Shown piece by piece: positions 17,519 through 25,419 of a stretch of 35,426 nucleotides of DNA. The translations under genes were made by a program, and so were the position numbers. How positions within the stretch are numbered: position 1 is the stretch's first letter; the number at the start of each line of letters is the position of its first letter. The DNA comes from an uncultured Schlesneria sp. (GTDB taxonomy: Bacteria; Planctomycetota; Planctomycetia; Planctomycetales; Planctomycetaceae), in the NCBI GenBank assembly GCA_903899985.1, contig CAIULL010000292.1, forward strand, positions 1 to 35,426, read 5' to 3'. The notes beneath the pieces were generated by a model that was not told where the DNA came from, made no database searches, and saw nothing but the letters and a program-made list of their open reading frames with translations.

Positions 17519-18832
17519 ATGGGTGCTTTACCCGGTGCCACAAAAATCGCCTGCGTTTTTTTGATGCTCTCCCTTTTGGCTGCCGCGCAAGAATTGACTC
17601 AAGCCCAGCAAACACTTCTCGGTCAGCAGGTGGCCGAAATGTTTCAAGTTGGTTACGCACGCGGTCCAAAAGCGAATGCTGACGTTCAACGTCTCTATGA
17701 ATCGCTTAACAAAAATTCGTCAAATGATCCACGTGTAGACTATGCCCATGGACTGGTTCTTTGGCGATTGCTGAAGAACAAGGAAGCACAGACCGAATTC
17801 GCTGTTGCGACAAAACGAAAAGGGACTCCCTATTGGCCAGCATGGCAGGGACTCATCTGGACGCACTTCGTGGCGAAAGATTATGACGCTGGTTACGCAC
17901 GGCTTCTGGATTTCACCAGGCTCGTCATCAAATCAGATGAATTGACTGCCCAGGAGCGTGAGGATCAGGTGTATTGGATCGGGCGTGTGATGGCAGCCCT
18001 GTATCTGACAATTGAATCGAATCAAGGTCGTGAGACGTGGCTTCAAATGGAAAAGAAGCTGGCCGATCTTTTGGGACCAGATTCGACCGACGACTACAAC
18101 AGCGGAAAAGCGGCAGTAAATGCGCGACATACGGATATCGAAGACGATATCCGACAGACACGAGAAAAAGCACAAAAACAGCAGGCCGAACTGCTCGAAA
18201 AGAAACAAAGTCGTGTTCAGAAAAACCTTGAAGATGTCAACGAAAAACGTGAAAACCTCAAGAAAACTGCCGAGGAAATGAAAGAAGCTTTGGCGGAGCA
18301 AACCGCCGCATATCAGAAGCAAATGGCGCGACTGGAAAAAGACTATGGATTTGTTGAACGTCGTTCTGCAGCGCTGATCACCTCTATGTCGGCCCTCGAT
18401 CAAGAGATTGCGATCCTTCAGCAAAGGAAAAAGAACTCGAACAACAGTACCGCAAATCAAATCGATCAGACGATTGCGAGTCTTCAAAGTCAGCGATTCG
18501 CCTATAGCGCAGAACTCGTGAAATCAATGACAGCGGCCGATCAGATTTCTGCGAGCGCTCAACGATTAACACAAGAACGGGCTGAATTTCTCGAACAATA
18601 CCAGAATGTCACCGGAGAAATCGTCCAGCAGGACGCAGGCGCAGAAAAGTGGAAGGAACGTAATCTGAAGCAGGCGGCACAATTGAAAAAGGCTCAGGCC
18701 AATCCTAAGCCGGTTGTTCCTGCTGGAAAAATTCAGCTTGCCAAGACATTCCGAACTTACGTCGATCTCGATCTTTACGCTGAACGAACCAAGGTGCTTG
18801 AATCGTTCGGCGTTGTGTCTCTGGGTAAATAA
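17519..18832 (+). CDS. Secreted TPR/coiled-coil protein
   Basis: A 437-residue protein with an N-terminal signal sequence (KIACVFLMLSLLAAA, likely cleaved near AAAQE). The first third has TPR-like helices (DPRVDYAHGLVLWRLLKNKE, PYWPAWQGLIWTHFVAKDYD). Residues about 200-385 form a long coiled coil rich in Glu, Lys and Gln. No catalytic motif is visible. The start has GGAG seven bases upstream and lies 51 bases after the Hint-protein stop, so it is the third gene of the HEAT-VWA/Hint operon. A structural or tethering role in the periplasm is plausible. The gene ends only nine bases from the convergent Nramp-like gene, leaving no room for a separate terminator between them. Confidence 0.85.
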   Translation: MGALPGATKIACVFLMLSLLAAAQELTQAQQTLLGQQVAEMFQVGYARGPKANADVQRLYESLNKNSSNDPRVDYAHGLVLWRLLKNKEAQTEFAVATKRKGTPYWPAWQGLIWTHFVAKDYDAGYARLLDFTRLVIKSDELTAQEREDQVYWIGRVMAALYLTIESNQGRETWLQMEKKLADLLGPDSTDDYNSGKAAVNARHTDIEDDIRQTREKAQKQQAELLEKKQSRVQKNLEDVNEKRENLKKTAEEMKEALAEQTAAYQKQMARLEKDYGFVERRSAALITSMSALDQEIAILQQRKKNSNNSTANQIDQTIASLQSQRFAYSAELVKSMTAADQISASAQRLTQERAEFLEQYQNVTGEIVQQDAGAEKWKERNLKQAAQLKKAQANPKPVVPAGKIQLAKTFRTYVDLDLYAERTKVLESFGVVSLGK

Positions 18833-18841
18833 GCCACTGCA

Positions 18842-20314
18842 CTATTTGGCTGCCGCGACGGGTGCAATGTATTTCAGAATCTGGTCACGTAGTGCGTACA
18901 TCGCCACCAGTGTGATAGAGACGAAGGCGATCCAGAGCAGGATATCGAGAATCAGCGGTGGCGTAAGTCGCCGATCAAGCTTGCGATATCGAAAATAAAT
19001 GGTTGACGCCGTAATGATCGGTAACGTCAGTGCCTGCCCGAATCCGCCAACAACGACCATCCATTTTGGCTCTTTGAACGCCAGAAACAGGCTGAGGGCA
19101 ATGACGGGAATTAAAAGCGAGATCCAGTGAATCACGCGGCCTCTTTGATGGGGGTCACGGTAGCGCACGATCCCGGCGAGATTGAAAAGGTCGGCAGCCA
19201 ATCGGGCATTTCCCGCCGCCGACAAATAGAGTGTTTTGAACAGCACGGCACCGGCACCAATCAAAAACGCGATCTGCGTCCAGGTTCCAAACGAATCGAC
19301 GAACATTCGCGACAAAGTCAGGATCATATCCTTCCCCTGCGGGGCCAATCCTTGCGGGTGCAGAACCGTCGCCCCCATGAAGAAGAACGCAACGGTCGAA
19401 ATCGTGAAGACCACCATGCTGACCCACGCATCCAGATACATCACGCGAATCCAACCGCGTGCTCGATTGACCCACTCCGGGCTGTTATCCATTGCTCCCA
19501 CATTGCGAGCGTACCCTTTCTCCAGGCACCAGTAGGGGTAGTAGAATAACTCGGATGCACCGACTCCGGTGATTCCGAACACTCCGAAAGCGACGGCGAA
19601 TTCGCCTGCCGGCAGGCTGAACGTCAGTCCTTTGGCTACTTCATTCCAAGGAATTGGAAAATGCGTCGCTGGCAAAGCGAGAGCCGCAGTCACGGTGACC
19701 AATGTCAGGCCAACAACAAGAACAGTAGTGACGGATTCAATTCGTCGGTAGCTGCCACTCCACAAAAGCAGGATTGCCGTCAGGCATGTCAGCACAGCCC
19801 AGGGATAATCGGGCCGTTCCTTTAAAACCTCTGCCAGTTTTGGAACGGCGTCAACAAACAAATTCGCAACGGCAGGGCTGAAATTGGGGAACGCGAGATT
19901 CAGCGATTGTCCGACAGTCCCGGTCATTGCACCAAGCTGAAAAATCGTGGAACACATCATCACGAACCACCACCAGCAGATCCAGTTGGCACCTAGCCGT
20001 GGGCCGCCCAGTTCGTTCAGTGCCCCCAGCGTTGGCTTGCCAGATGAGATCGCGTAGCGTCCCAGCTCCGTTTGAACGAAGACTTTGATGACGCAACTGA
20101 ACAGGATCAGCCAGAGAAAGACGAATCCGGTTTTGGCGCCCAAAGCGGTTGTGAGCAGAAGCTCGCCCGAACCGACGATCGTACCGGCGAGAATAATGCC
20201 AGGGCCAATTTTGCGTAAGGCCGTCCACAACGATATCGGCGGTTCTTGAACCGCTTCAGGTGGCAAGGCATACGGATCATACTCCGTGTCTTCGTTCATT
20301 TCAGCGTCTTTCAT
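18842..20314 (-). CDS. Nramp-related transporter lacking the DPGN and MPH motifs
   Basis: A 490-residue inner-membrane protein with about 11 hydrophobic spans and overall Nramp (SLC11/MntH) organisation. The first span, RKIGPGIILAGTIVGSGELL, aligns with the Nramp start, but the metal-binding DPGN is replaced by GSGE (residues 48-51). In span 6 the usual MPH region reads ASELFYYP (253-260). Canonical Nramps import Mn2+ or Fe2+ with protons; without these ligands the substrate here is probably different. Nramp-related proteins of this type are common in planctomycetes, often labelled simply Nramp. The ATG at 20314 or the one five codons later (20299) could be the start. It converges with the coiled-coil gene and is separated from the DUF1501 gene by an inverted repeat. 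Confidence 0.85.
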   Translation of the reverse strand: MKDAEMNEDTEYDPYALPPEAVQEPPISLWTALRKIGPGIILAGTIVGSGELLLTTALGAKTGFVFLWLILFSCVIKVFVQTELGRYAISSGKPTLGALNELGGPRLGANWICWWWFVMMCSTIFQLGAMTGTVGQSLNLAFPNFSPAVANLFVDAVPKLAEVLKERPDYPWAVLTCLTAILLLWSGSYRRIESVTTVLVVGLTLVTVTAALALPATHFPIPWNEVAKGLTFSLPAGEFAVAFGVFGITGVGASELFYYPYWCLEKGYARNVGAMDNSPEWVNRARGWIRVMYLDAWVSMVVFTISTVAFFFMGATVLHPQGLAPQGKDMILTLSRMFVDSFGTWTQIAFLIGAGAVLFKTLYLSAAGNARLAADLFNLAGIVRYRDPHQRGRVIHWISLLIPVIALSLFLAFKEPKWMVVVGGFGQALTLPIITASTIYFRYRKLDRRLTPPLILDILLWIAFVSITLVAMYALRDQILKYIAPVAAAK

Positions 20315-20395
20315 CGGGCTGCTGTCAAGAAGTGGCCCTGCATTCTCCGGCCTTACGCCGACAAAGCAAGCGAACAGGAGAATTGTCGCGATTTT

Positions 20396-20485
20396 GTAGC
20401 ATGGGCTTTAGCCCGTGTGACGCAAAATAGTGTGGCGCACGGGCTGAAGCCCATGCTACGGTCTGTGGCTGGAAGCCCTGGCTAC
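20396..20485. repeat. Palindromic intergenic repeat (REP/MITE-like)
   Basis: Left arm 20396-20417 and right arm 20438-20459 are 22-base inverted copies differing at one position (a G-T pair), with a 20-base loop. The core reads ATGGGCTTTAGCCCGTG and its complement, a pattern I recall as frequent between planctomycete genes. A related but diverged half-copy (GTGGCTGGAAGCCCTGGC...) follows at 20465-20485 and lacks a partner. It could fold as a transcript-end hairpin for the DUF1501 transcript or be a small non-autonomous mobile repeat. Confidence 0.8.
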
Positions 20486-20503
20486 GACTTTCGACTCGCG
20501 CGT

Positions 20504-21874
20504 TCAGGCCAACACCCCGGTAACAATCCGCCCCGCAGAGACAGGTATTGGACGATTGAGTTTGTCATGAAGTTCCGTCTGCGGATCGATCCCCATCAGG
20601 GCAAACACTGTCGCCATGAGGTCGTCGAGTTGCACCGGGTCTTTATCCGGATAAGCAGCTTGCTTATCGGACGAACCATATACGAAGCCTCGTTTGACTC
20701 CGCCCCCCGCCAGGAGCGCGGTATAGCACTGCGGCCAATGGTCGCGACTGATATTGTCGTTTAGCCGCGGTGTCCGACCGAATTCACCCATCCAGACGAT
20801 CAGCGTTTCGTCGAACAGGCCTCGTTCCTTCAAGTCGGTGATCAGGGTTGGCAACGTCTGGTCGGTCAACGGCAACTGATATTCCGAAAGGATGGGGTAC
20901 ATCCGGGTATTGTCAAAGCCATGCGTATCCCAGCCCCCTTCGTTACGCCGTCCGCCAATAGTGTTAGAAAAATAAACGTTGACAAACTTCACGCCTGATT
21001 CGACAAGGCGTCGTGCCAGGAGACAACTCTGTCCGTAGGTGGTGCGACCATACTTGTCTCGAACGGATTGAGGTTCGGCAGCGAGATTGAATGCATCGCG
21101 AACTTTGGACGAATTGAGCATTCCCAAAGTTTTTTCGTAGTACGCGTCCAGACCACGTGCGGCTGGCGATTGCTCAAGCTGGTTAACCTGTCGATTAATC
21201 AATTGCTGAATTTCACGCCGGTCATGTAACCGTTCGGCGGTCAAGCCGCTGGGTAGACTTAATTCCGGTAACGAGAATCGACGGTCATTGGGATCTGATG
21301 CGACCAGAAGCGGATCGTGGCCCTTTCCGAGAAAGCTGGCATGCTGACCCGGTGTGATCTCGCCGTCGCGCATGACATGGGGAAACGCCACAAAGGTTGG
21401 CATTCCGTTCGTGTTGGGGACAAGTTGATCAACCACAGATCCATAAGCAGGAAATAAGTCTTGAGAGTCGCGTAGTCGAATATCGTCCAGCGGCGGAGCG
21501 TGTCCCGTGAGTGCGTAATACGCAGCGGGATTATGATTTTTCATGGTGTGATGGACGGTCCGAATGAGTGTGACGTCATTCATCACGAGGGCTGTCTTCG
21601 GCAATTGATCGCAAATCTGGATTCCCGGGCCCGACGTATTGATCACGCCGTAATGACTTCGCACACCGTCGGGAGCATTCGGTTTGGGATCGAACGTGTC
21701 GAGGTGGCTCGGGCCTCCAAACTGATAGAGGAAGATGACCGACTTGGCTCGACCTGGCTTTGCCTCAGCCCGCTCCGCTGCCCTCATTAACTTGGGCAAC
21801 GTCAAACCTAGCATCCCCATTCCACCGATCTGGAGTGCCTTCCGCCGCGGGATTAAACCCGATTCATTCCACAT
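20504..21874 (-). CDS. DUF1501 protein with Tat-type signal
   Basis: A 456-residue exported protein of the DUF1501 family, abundant in planctomycetes and related to alkaline-phosphatase/sulfatase folds. Near the N-terminus PRRKALQIGGMGMLGLTL is a twin-arginine signal. Conserved parts include FLYQFGGPSHLDTFDPKP, a WDTHGFDN region and VWMGEFGRTPRLN, where His and Asp residues could hold metal. The ATG at 21874 is preceded by GGAGG nine bases away; the open frame extends further upstream without a supported start. It lies 34 bases after the DUF1549/1553 gene on the same strand, the standard partner arrangement in this phylum. The natural substrate is unknown; periplasmic location is inferred from the Tat signal. 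Confidence 0.93.
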   Translation of the reverse strand: MWNESGLIPRRKALQIGGMGMLGLTLPKLMRAAERAEAKPGRAKSVIFLYQFGGPSHLDTFDPKPNAPDGVRSHYGVINTSGPGIQICDQLPKTALVMNDVTLIRTVHHTMKNHNPAAYYALTGHAPPLDDIRLRDSQDLFPAYGSVVDQLVPNTNGMPTFVAFPHVMRDGEITPGQHASFLGKGHDPLLVASDPNDRRFSLPELSLPSGLTAERLHDRREIQQLINRQVNQLEQSPAARGLDAYYEKTLGMLNSSKVRDAFNLAAEPQSVRDKYGRTTYGQSCLLARRLVESGVKFVNVYFSNTIGGRRNEGGWDTHGFDNTRMYPILSEYQLPLTDQTLPTLITDLKERGLFDETLIVWMGEFGRTPRLNDNISRDHWPQCYTALLAGGGVKRGFVYGSSDKQAAYPDKDPVQLDDLMATVFALMGIDPQTELHDKLNRPIPVSAGRIVTGVLA

Positions 21875-21908
21875 GATGATGATCCTCCACCGATGGATTG
21901 GGCATGCG

Positions 21909-24203
21909 TTATCGACGCAGCAGAAATTCGTTCGAATTAAACAAGCCCCAGGCAATGTCTTCGAGTGCTTGTCGGCGATCGTGAGATTTTTCGAGAAACC
22001 GGACTGTCGCTGATAATTCATCCTGATTCGGTGATCGCGTGATCGTCATCCAGTAAAGGTCCGTGACAATCTCGGACGGGGGCTTTTCGGATTTCGCCAA
22101 CGAATCGAGTGAGTTCCCACCGGTCGTTAACATGCGATTGATTAGTGAGCCACTGACGAGTTGGAATGTCTGGCCGAGCGTTGTTTCGTCTGAACGTTCA
22201 CAATCGCACGATTGCAGGCGCGGTGGCTTACCAAACAGTTTCAAGAATCTATCCGCTTCGCTTTGCGCGTTATTCCGCTCGCGATTTGACGGGACACCGG
22301 GCAATTGGGTCGCGCGGCGTCCGGTTGGGTAGCCGGCAAAGTCGAGAGGAACACCGAGGACCTGGCTCGTTGCGTCAATCAATTGTTCAGCCGAATGCCG
22401 TCGAACGAACGCGTGACTGAAATTCGTTTCGTCGTGCTGGTTTGTCTCGTTAACGCTGGATGAAAGCTGATAGGTGTGCGAGTTCAAGATCACACGCAGC
22501 AAACACCGTAAATCGAAACGTTGACTATCCTGATTCGCTGAGATACCGGCTTCGCTCGTTCCATTTACAAGGTGATTCGCGATTGCTTTAAGCAAGGCAG
22601 GATTCGACGGAGGGTTCGTTGCGCGGAAGTCGTCGATTGGATCAACGATGCCACGTCCCATGACTTGTTGCCACGTACGATTGGCGAGCATTTGTGCGAA
22701 TCGTTCGTTATGCGGATCTGTCAACCAGGCGGCCAGTCCCGTTAAGGGGTCTTGTCGCGATTCCAGTTCTTTGGCCTCTCCCAGGAACTTTGCTGAGCGA
22801 GTCTTGTTGATTCGTGGATCTTTGGCTTCGCCCGTATCCTTCAGAAAGACGATCTGCTCGCCATCGAATTCGTGCGAGTCGTTCGAGTCACGTCGGCGGT
22901 TTTCAATAATCTTGTAGTCGACACGCGAAAAGACGCTGCCCCAACTGTAATAGTCGTCCTGAGTCCAGCGATCAAATGGGTGGTTGTGGCACTTGGAACA
23001 TTGCAACCTGACTCCCAGGAACAATTGACCAATCGACTCGGAACGTTCGAATGGAGTGCGCAAAGCTCGATAAAAGTTTGCCGGTGGAACTTCATAGGTG
23101 CTCCCTCGTCCGGCGACGACTTCTCGAACCAGTTGGTCAAGCGGTTTATTTGTGGCGAAGGCGTCCCGTAACCAACCATGAAAGTTTTCGACCCCTTTTC
23201 GGTCGAGCGTCTTTTCTTCCACTCGCAGCAGATCAGACCATTTCATGGCCCACCAATCGGCGAATTCCGGGCGTTCCAATAGCGTATTAATCAGCAATGA
23301 ACGCTTGCCGGTCGACGGATCGCTGACAAATCGCCTCGCTTCTTCTGCCGTCGGCAGAAGCCCCAACAGGTCGAGAGTCACTCGCCGGATGAACGTGGCG
23401 TCGTCACACACGGGTGATGGGTTGACGTTGATTTTTCCTAGTTTCGAAAAGACAAACTCGTCAACGAAATTGGCAGGCTCGGGGGCCGACCAGACAAAGT
23501 TTTGCCGCTGTAGAACAAATGCAATCCTGACCGCGACCTGTTGATGCAAGTAACGGACGATCACGGTCACTTCGCCAGCCGAATTTCCCTTCACAAGCCC
23601 GTCATGAGAAACATCAGCAATCGGTTGTGAGACCTCGTAAACGGCAAGTGGCGTGACGTCCCGCGACGAACCATCCGAAAACTCGGCGGTTGCTGAGATC
23701 TGTTGTTGCCAGCGAGATGAGCCTGATGCTGCATCTGCACTCAGGAAAACTTCATCCGGGGTGACTCGTAACCGGACCAAGTGAGGGGCATCCAGTCTGT
23801 CGTCGGGCATCCCTGAAGCAATCCAGTCCCGAAGCAGGCGGTACTCGTACGAATCGACCGAGAAACGTTTGCCCCCCTCGTGAGCCATCTGCATTGACGG
23901 CTTGAGCAAAAGTAGACTTTGATCAGGATCGTTCGAATTGGATCGTCGCCCGTAAAGATCGCGAGTCAAAACCGCAAAGTCGGCCGCAGGGTCTTGTCCC
24001 CGCAATGAGATCTGAAAACCCCCTTTGCCCCGTGCGTTTCCGTGACAAGTGCCAAGGTTGCAACCTGATTTCGAAAGGACTGCCATGACATCATTACGAA
24101 ACGAAATCTCCGTGGCGGTCACGGAGATTTGGAAAATGAGATTCCAGTTCACGATCGCAATCAGAAACCTCAGACGAAATTTCACGAGAAAGTCCAAAAA
24201 CAA
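21909..24203 (-). CDS. DUF1549/DUF1553 cytochrome-like protein with Ig-like domain
   Basis: A 764-residue exported planctomycete protein. After an N-terminal hydrophobic segment (about 10-30) comes GCNLGTCHG (Cys48, Cys53, His54), a haem-like motif with C-x4-C-H spacing rather than C-x2-C-H. Residues about 143-230 resemble a bacterial Ig-like domain (DVTPLAVYEVSQPIADVSHD). DUF1549 follows (FVDEFVFSKLGKINVNPSP, RRVTLDLLGLLPT) and contains a normal QCSKCHNHPFDRW motif (Cys402, Cys405, His406). DUF1553 completes the protein (RFAQMLANRTWQQVMGRGIV). Haem binding is likely but untested. The first start is TTG at 24203; GTG at 24185 is an alternative. It heads a two-gene unit with DUF1501. These pairs are very numerous in planctomycetes, possibly linked to polysaccharide use. 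Confidence 0.92.
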   Translation of the reverse strand: MFLDFLVKFRLRFLIAIVNWNLIFQISVTATEISFRNDVMAVLSKSGCNLGTCHGNARGKGGFQISLRGQDPAADFAVLTRDLYGRRSNSNDPDQSLLLLKPSMQMAHEGGKRFSVDSYEYRLLRDWIASGMPDDRLDAPHLVRLRVTPDEVFLSADAASGSSRWQQQISATAEFSDGSSRDVTPLAVYEVSQPIADVSHDGLVKGNSAGEVTVIVRYLHQQVAVRIAFVLQRQNFVWSAPEPANFVDEFVFSKLGKINVNPSPVCDDATFIRRVTLDLLGLLPTAEEARRFVSDPSTGKRSLLINTLLERPEFADWWAMKWSDLLRVEEKTLDRKGVENFHGWLRDAFATNKPLDQLVREVVAGRGSTYEVPPANFYRALRTPFERSESIGQLFLGVRLQCSKCHNHPFDRWTQDDYYSWGSVFSRVDYKIIENRRRDSNDSHEFDGEQIVFLKDTGEAKDPRINKTRSAKFLGEAKELESRQDPLTGLAAWLTDPHNERFAQMLANRTWQQVMGRGIVDPIDDFRATNPPSNPALLKAIANHLVNGTSEAGISANQDSQRFDLRCLLRVILNSHTYQLSSSVNETNQHDETNFSHAFVRRHSAEQLIDATSQVLGVPLDFAGYPTGRRATQLPGVPSNRERNNAQSEADRFLKLFGKPPRLQSCDCERSDETTLGQTFQLVSGSLINRMLTTGGNSLDSLAKSEKPPSEIVTDLYWMTITRSPNQDELSATVRFLEKSHDRRQALEDIAWGLFNSNEFLLRR

Positions 24204-24361
24204 ATTACCTGTTCACGAGTGACGATCTGCCTCTGAGAGCATTATTGTATTCGGGGTTCAGACCCGCTGAAAGCCTGGATCAAACAACTCGCATATGTTC
24301 CGCACAAAAGTCGTCGTTCCGGTGTATGGTTTCGAAAAAGTCGAATGTAGGGAGCGTTGCC

Positions 24362-25375
24362 TTGAAAACACGTAAGACAGACGCAATCGTTCGAGGCGAA
24401 GGCGCATTTCTCGGCAATATTCGAATTTATGGACGGCGGCGCGCGGTCTTGGTGGTTTGCCGCATCGTTTTTTCGATAGCAATCAGCCTGATATTTTGTA
24501 CGTCGATCAGTGCGGCTGACAAGGTGTCACGCGAATTGGGGTTCACTTTACAGGCACAGAAACAATTCTTGCGACTCCCCCCCGGGTTCGGCTTGGCTGC
24601 ATGCTCTGCCGTTGCGGTCAATAAAAAAAGTGAGATATACGTGTTTCACCGTGGACCTCGACCGATTCTGTGCTTTGATGCGGAAGGGAAATTCCTGCGA
24701 GGCTGGGGTGACGAACTGATCAAAACGGCGCATGGTCTCAGGGTCGATCGCGACGATAACGTCTGGGTCACCGACGTCGGAAGCAGTCGCGTCTACAAGT
24801 TTGATCCCACTGGCAAGCCGCTGCTGTCGTTAGGCACGGGTGTCGCCGGTACTGGAAATGATCAGTTTGACGAACCAACCGATATCGCTTTTGGTCTTAA
24901 GGACGAGGTCTATATTTCGGATGGATACGGCAACAGTCGAGTGATGAAATTCAATCAGGAAGGGGCGTTTATTTCTTCGTGGGGATCTCCCGGCGTAGAA
25001 AAGGGTCAATTTCATTTGCCTCATTCCATCATTGTTGATGGCGAAGGTCGCGTGCTGGTCGGTGATCGCGAAAACAACCGGATTCAGGTTTTCGACGGTA
25101 ATGGAAAGTGGCAGACAACCTGGAAAGGATTTGCGCCGTACGGGATGGCGATCGACGCGGATGGAAGGCTTTTCGTCGCTGACGCTCGAGCTGGTCAAGT
25201 GCTGCTGCTAGATCAAAGTGGCAAAGTGAAAAAACGATGGGGGCGTCAAGGTGAGGGGGTCGGTCAATTTCAAGCGCCGCATATGCTTGCCTTCGACGCA
25301 GATGGCAACCTGTTTGTTGCAGAAGTCGATGGCAAGCGACTGCAAAAATTTACCCGCAAACTGACAAAGCCGTAG
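24362..25375 (+). CDS. PAL-like NHL beta-propeller (amidating-lyase-like)
   Basis: A 337-residue exported protein: a signal or anchor segment (about 25-50), then a six-bladed NHL propeller. It closely resembles the lyase half (PAL) of animal peptidyl-alpha-hydroxyglycine amidating enzyme. VFHRG carries Arg97, AHGLRVDRDDNVWVTDV carries His124, ISDGYGNSR carries Tyr189, QFHLPHS carries His221 and QFQAPHM carries His307. By alignment with the rat enzyme from memory these match the catalytic Arg, the three zinc histidines and the catalytic Tyr. PAL cleaves alpha-hydroxyglycine peptides to amide plus glyoxylate; the substrate here is unknown. TTG at 24362 is chosen because GGAG lies seven bases upstream. 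The gene converges on the PHM-like gene at 25420. Confidence 0.85.
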   Translation: MKTRKTDAIVRGEGAFLGNIRIYGRRRAVLVVCRIVFSIAISLIFCTSISAADKVSRELGFTLQAQKQFLRLPPGFGLAACSAVAVNKKSEIYVFHRGPRPILCFDAEGKFLRGWGDELIKTAHGLRVDRDDNVWVTDVGSSRVYKFDPTGKPLLSLGTGVAGTGNDQFDEPTDIAFGLKDEVYISDGYGNSRVMKFNQEGAFISSWGSPGVEKGQFHLPHSIIVDGEGRVLVGDRENNRIQVFDGNGKWQTTWKGFAPYGMAIDADGRLFVADARAGQVLLLDQSGKVKKRWGRQGEGVGQFQAPHMLAFDADGNLFVAEVDGKRLQKFTRKLTKP

Positions 25376-25419
25376 AGGATCAGATCCAGGTTCTAAATCC
25401 TTTTCGTCCTCTTCCCAAA

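Noticed and set aside
19127-19549. 140-codon plus-strand open frame within the Nramp-like gene
   Set aside because: Antisense shadow of a clearly conserved membrane protein gene; no start signal.
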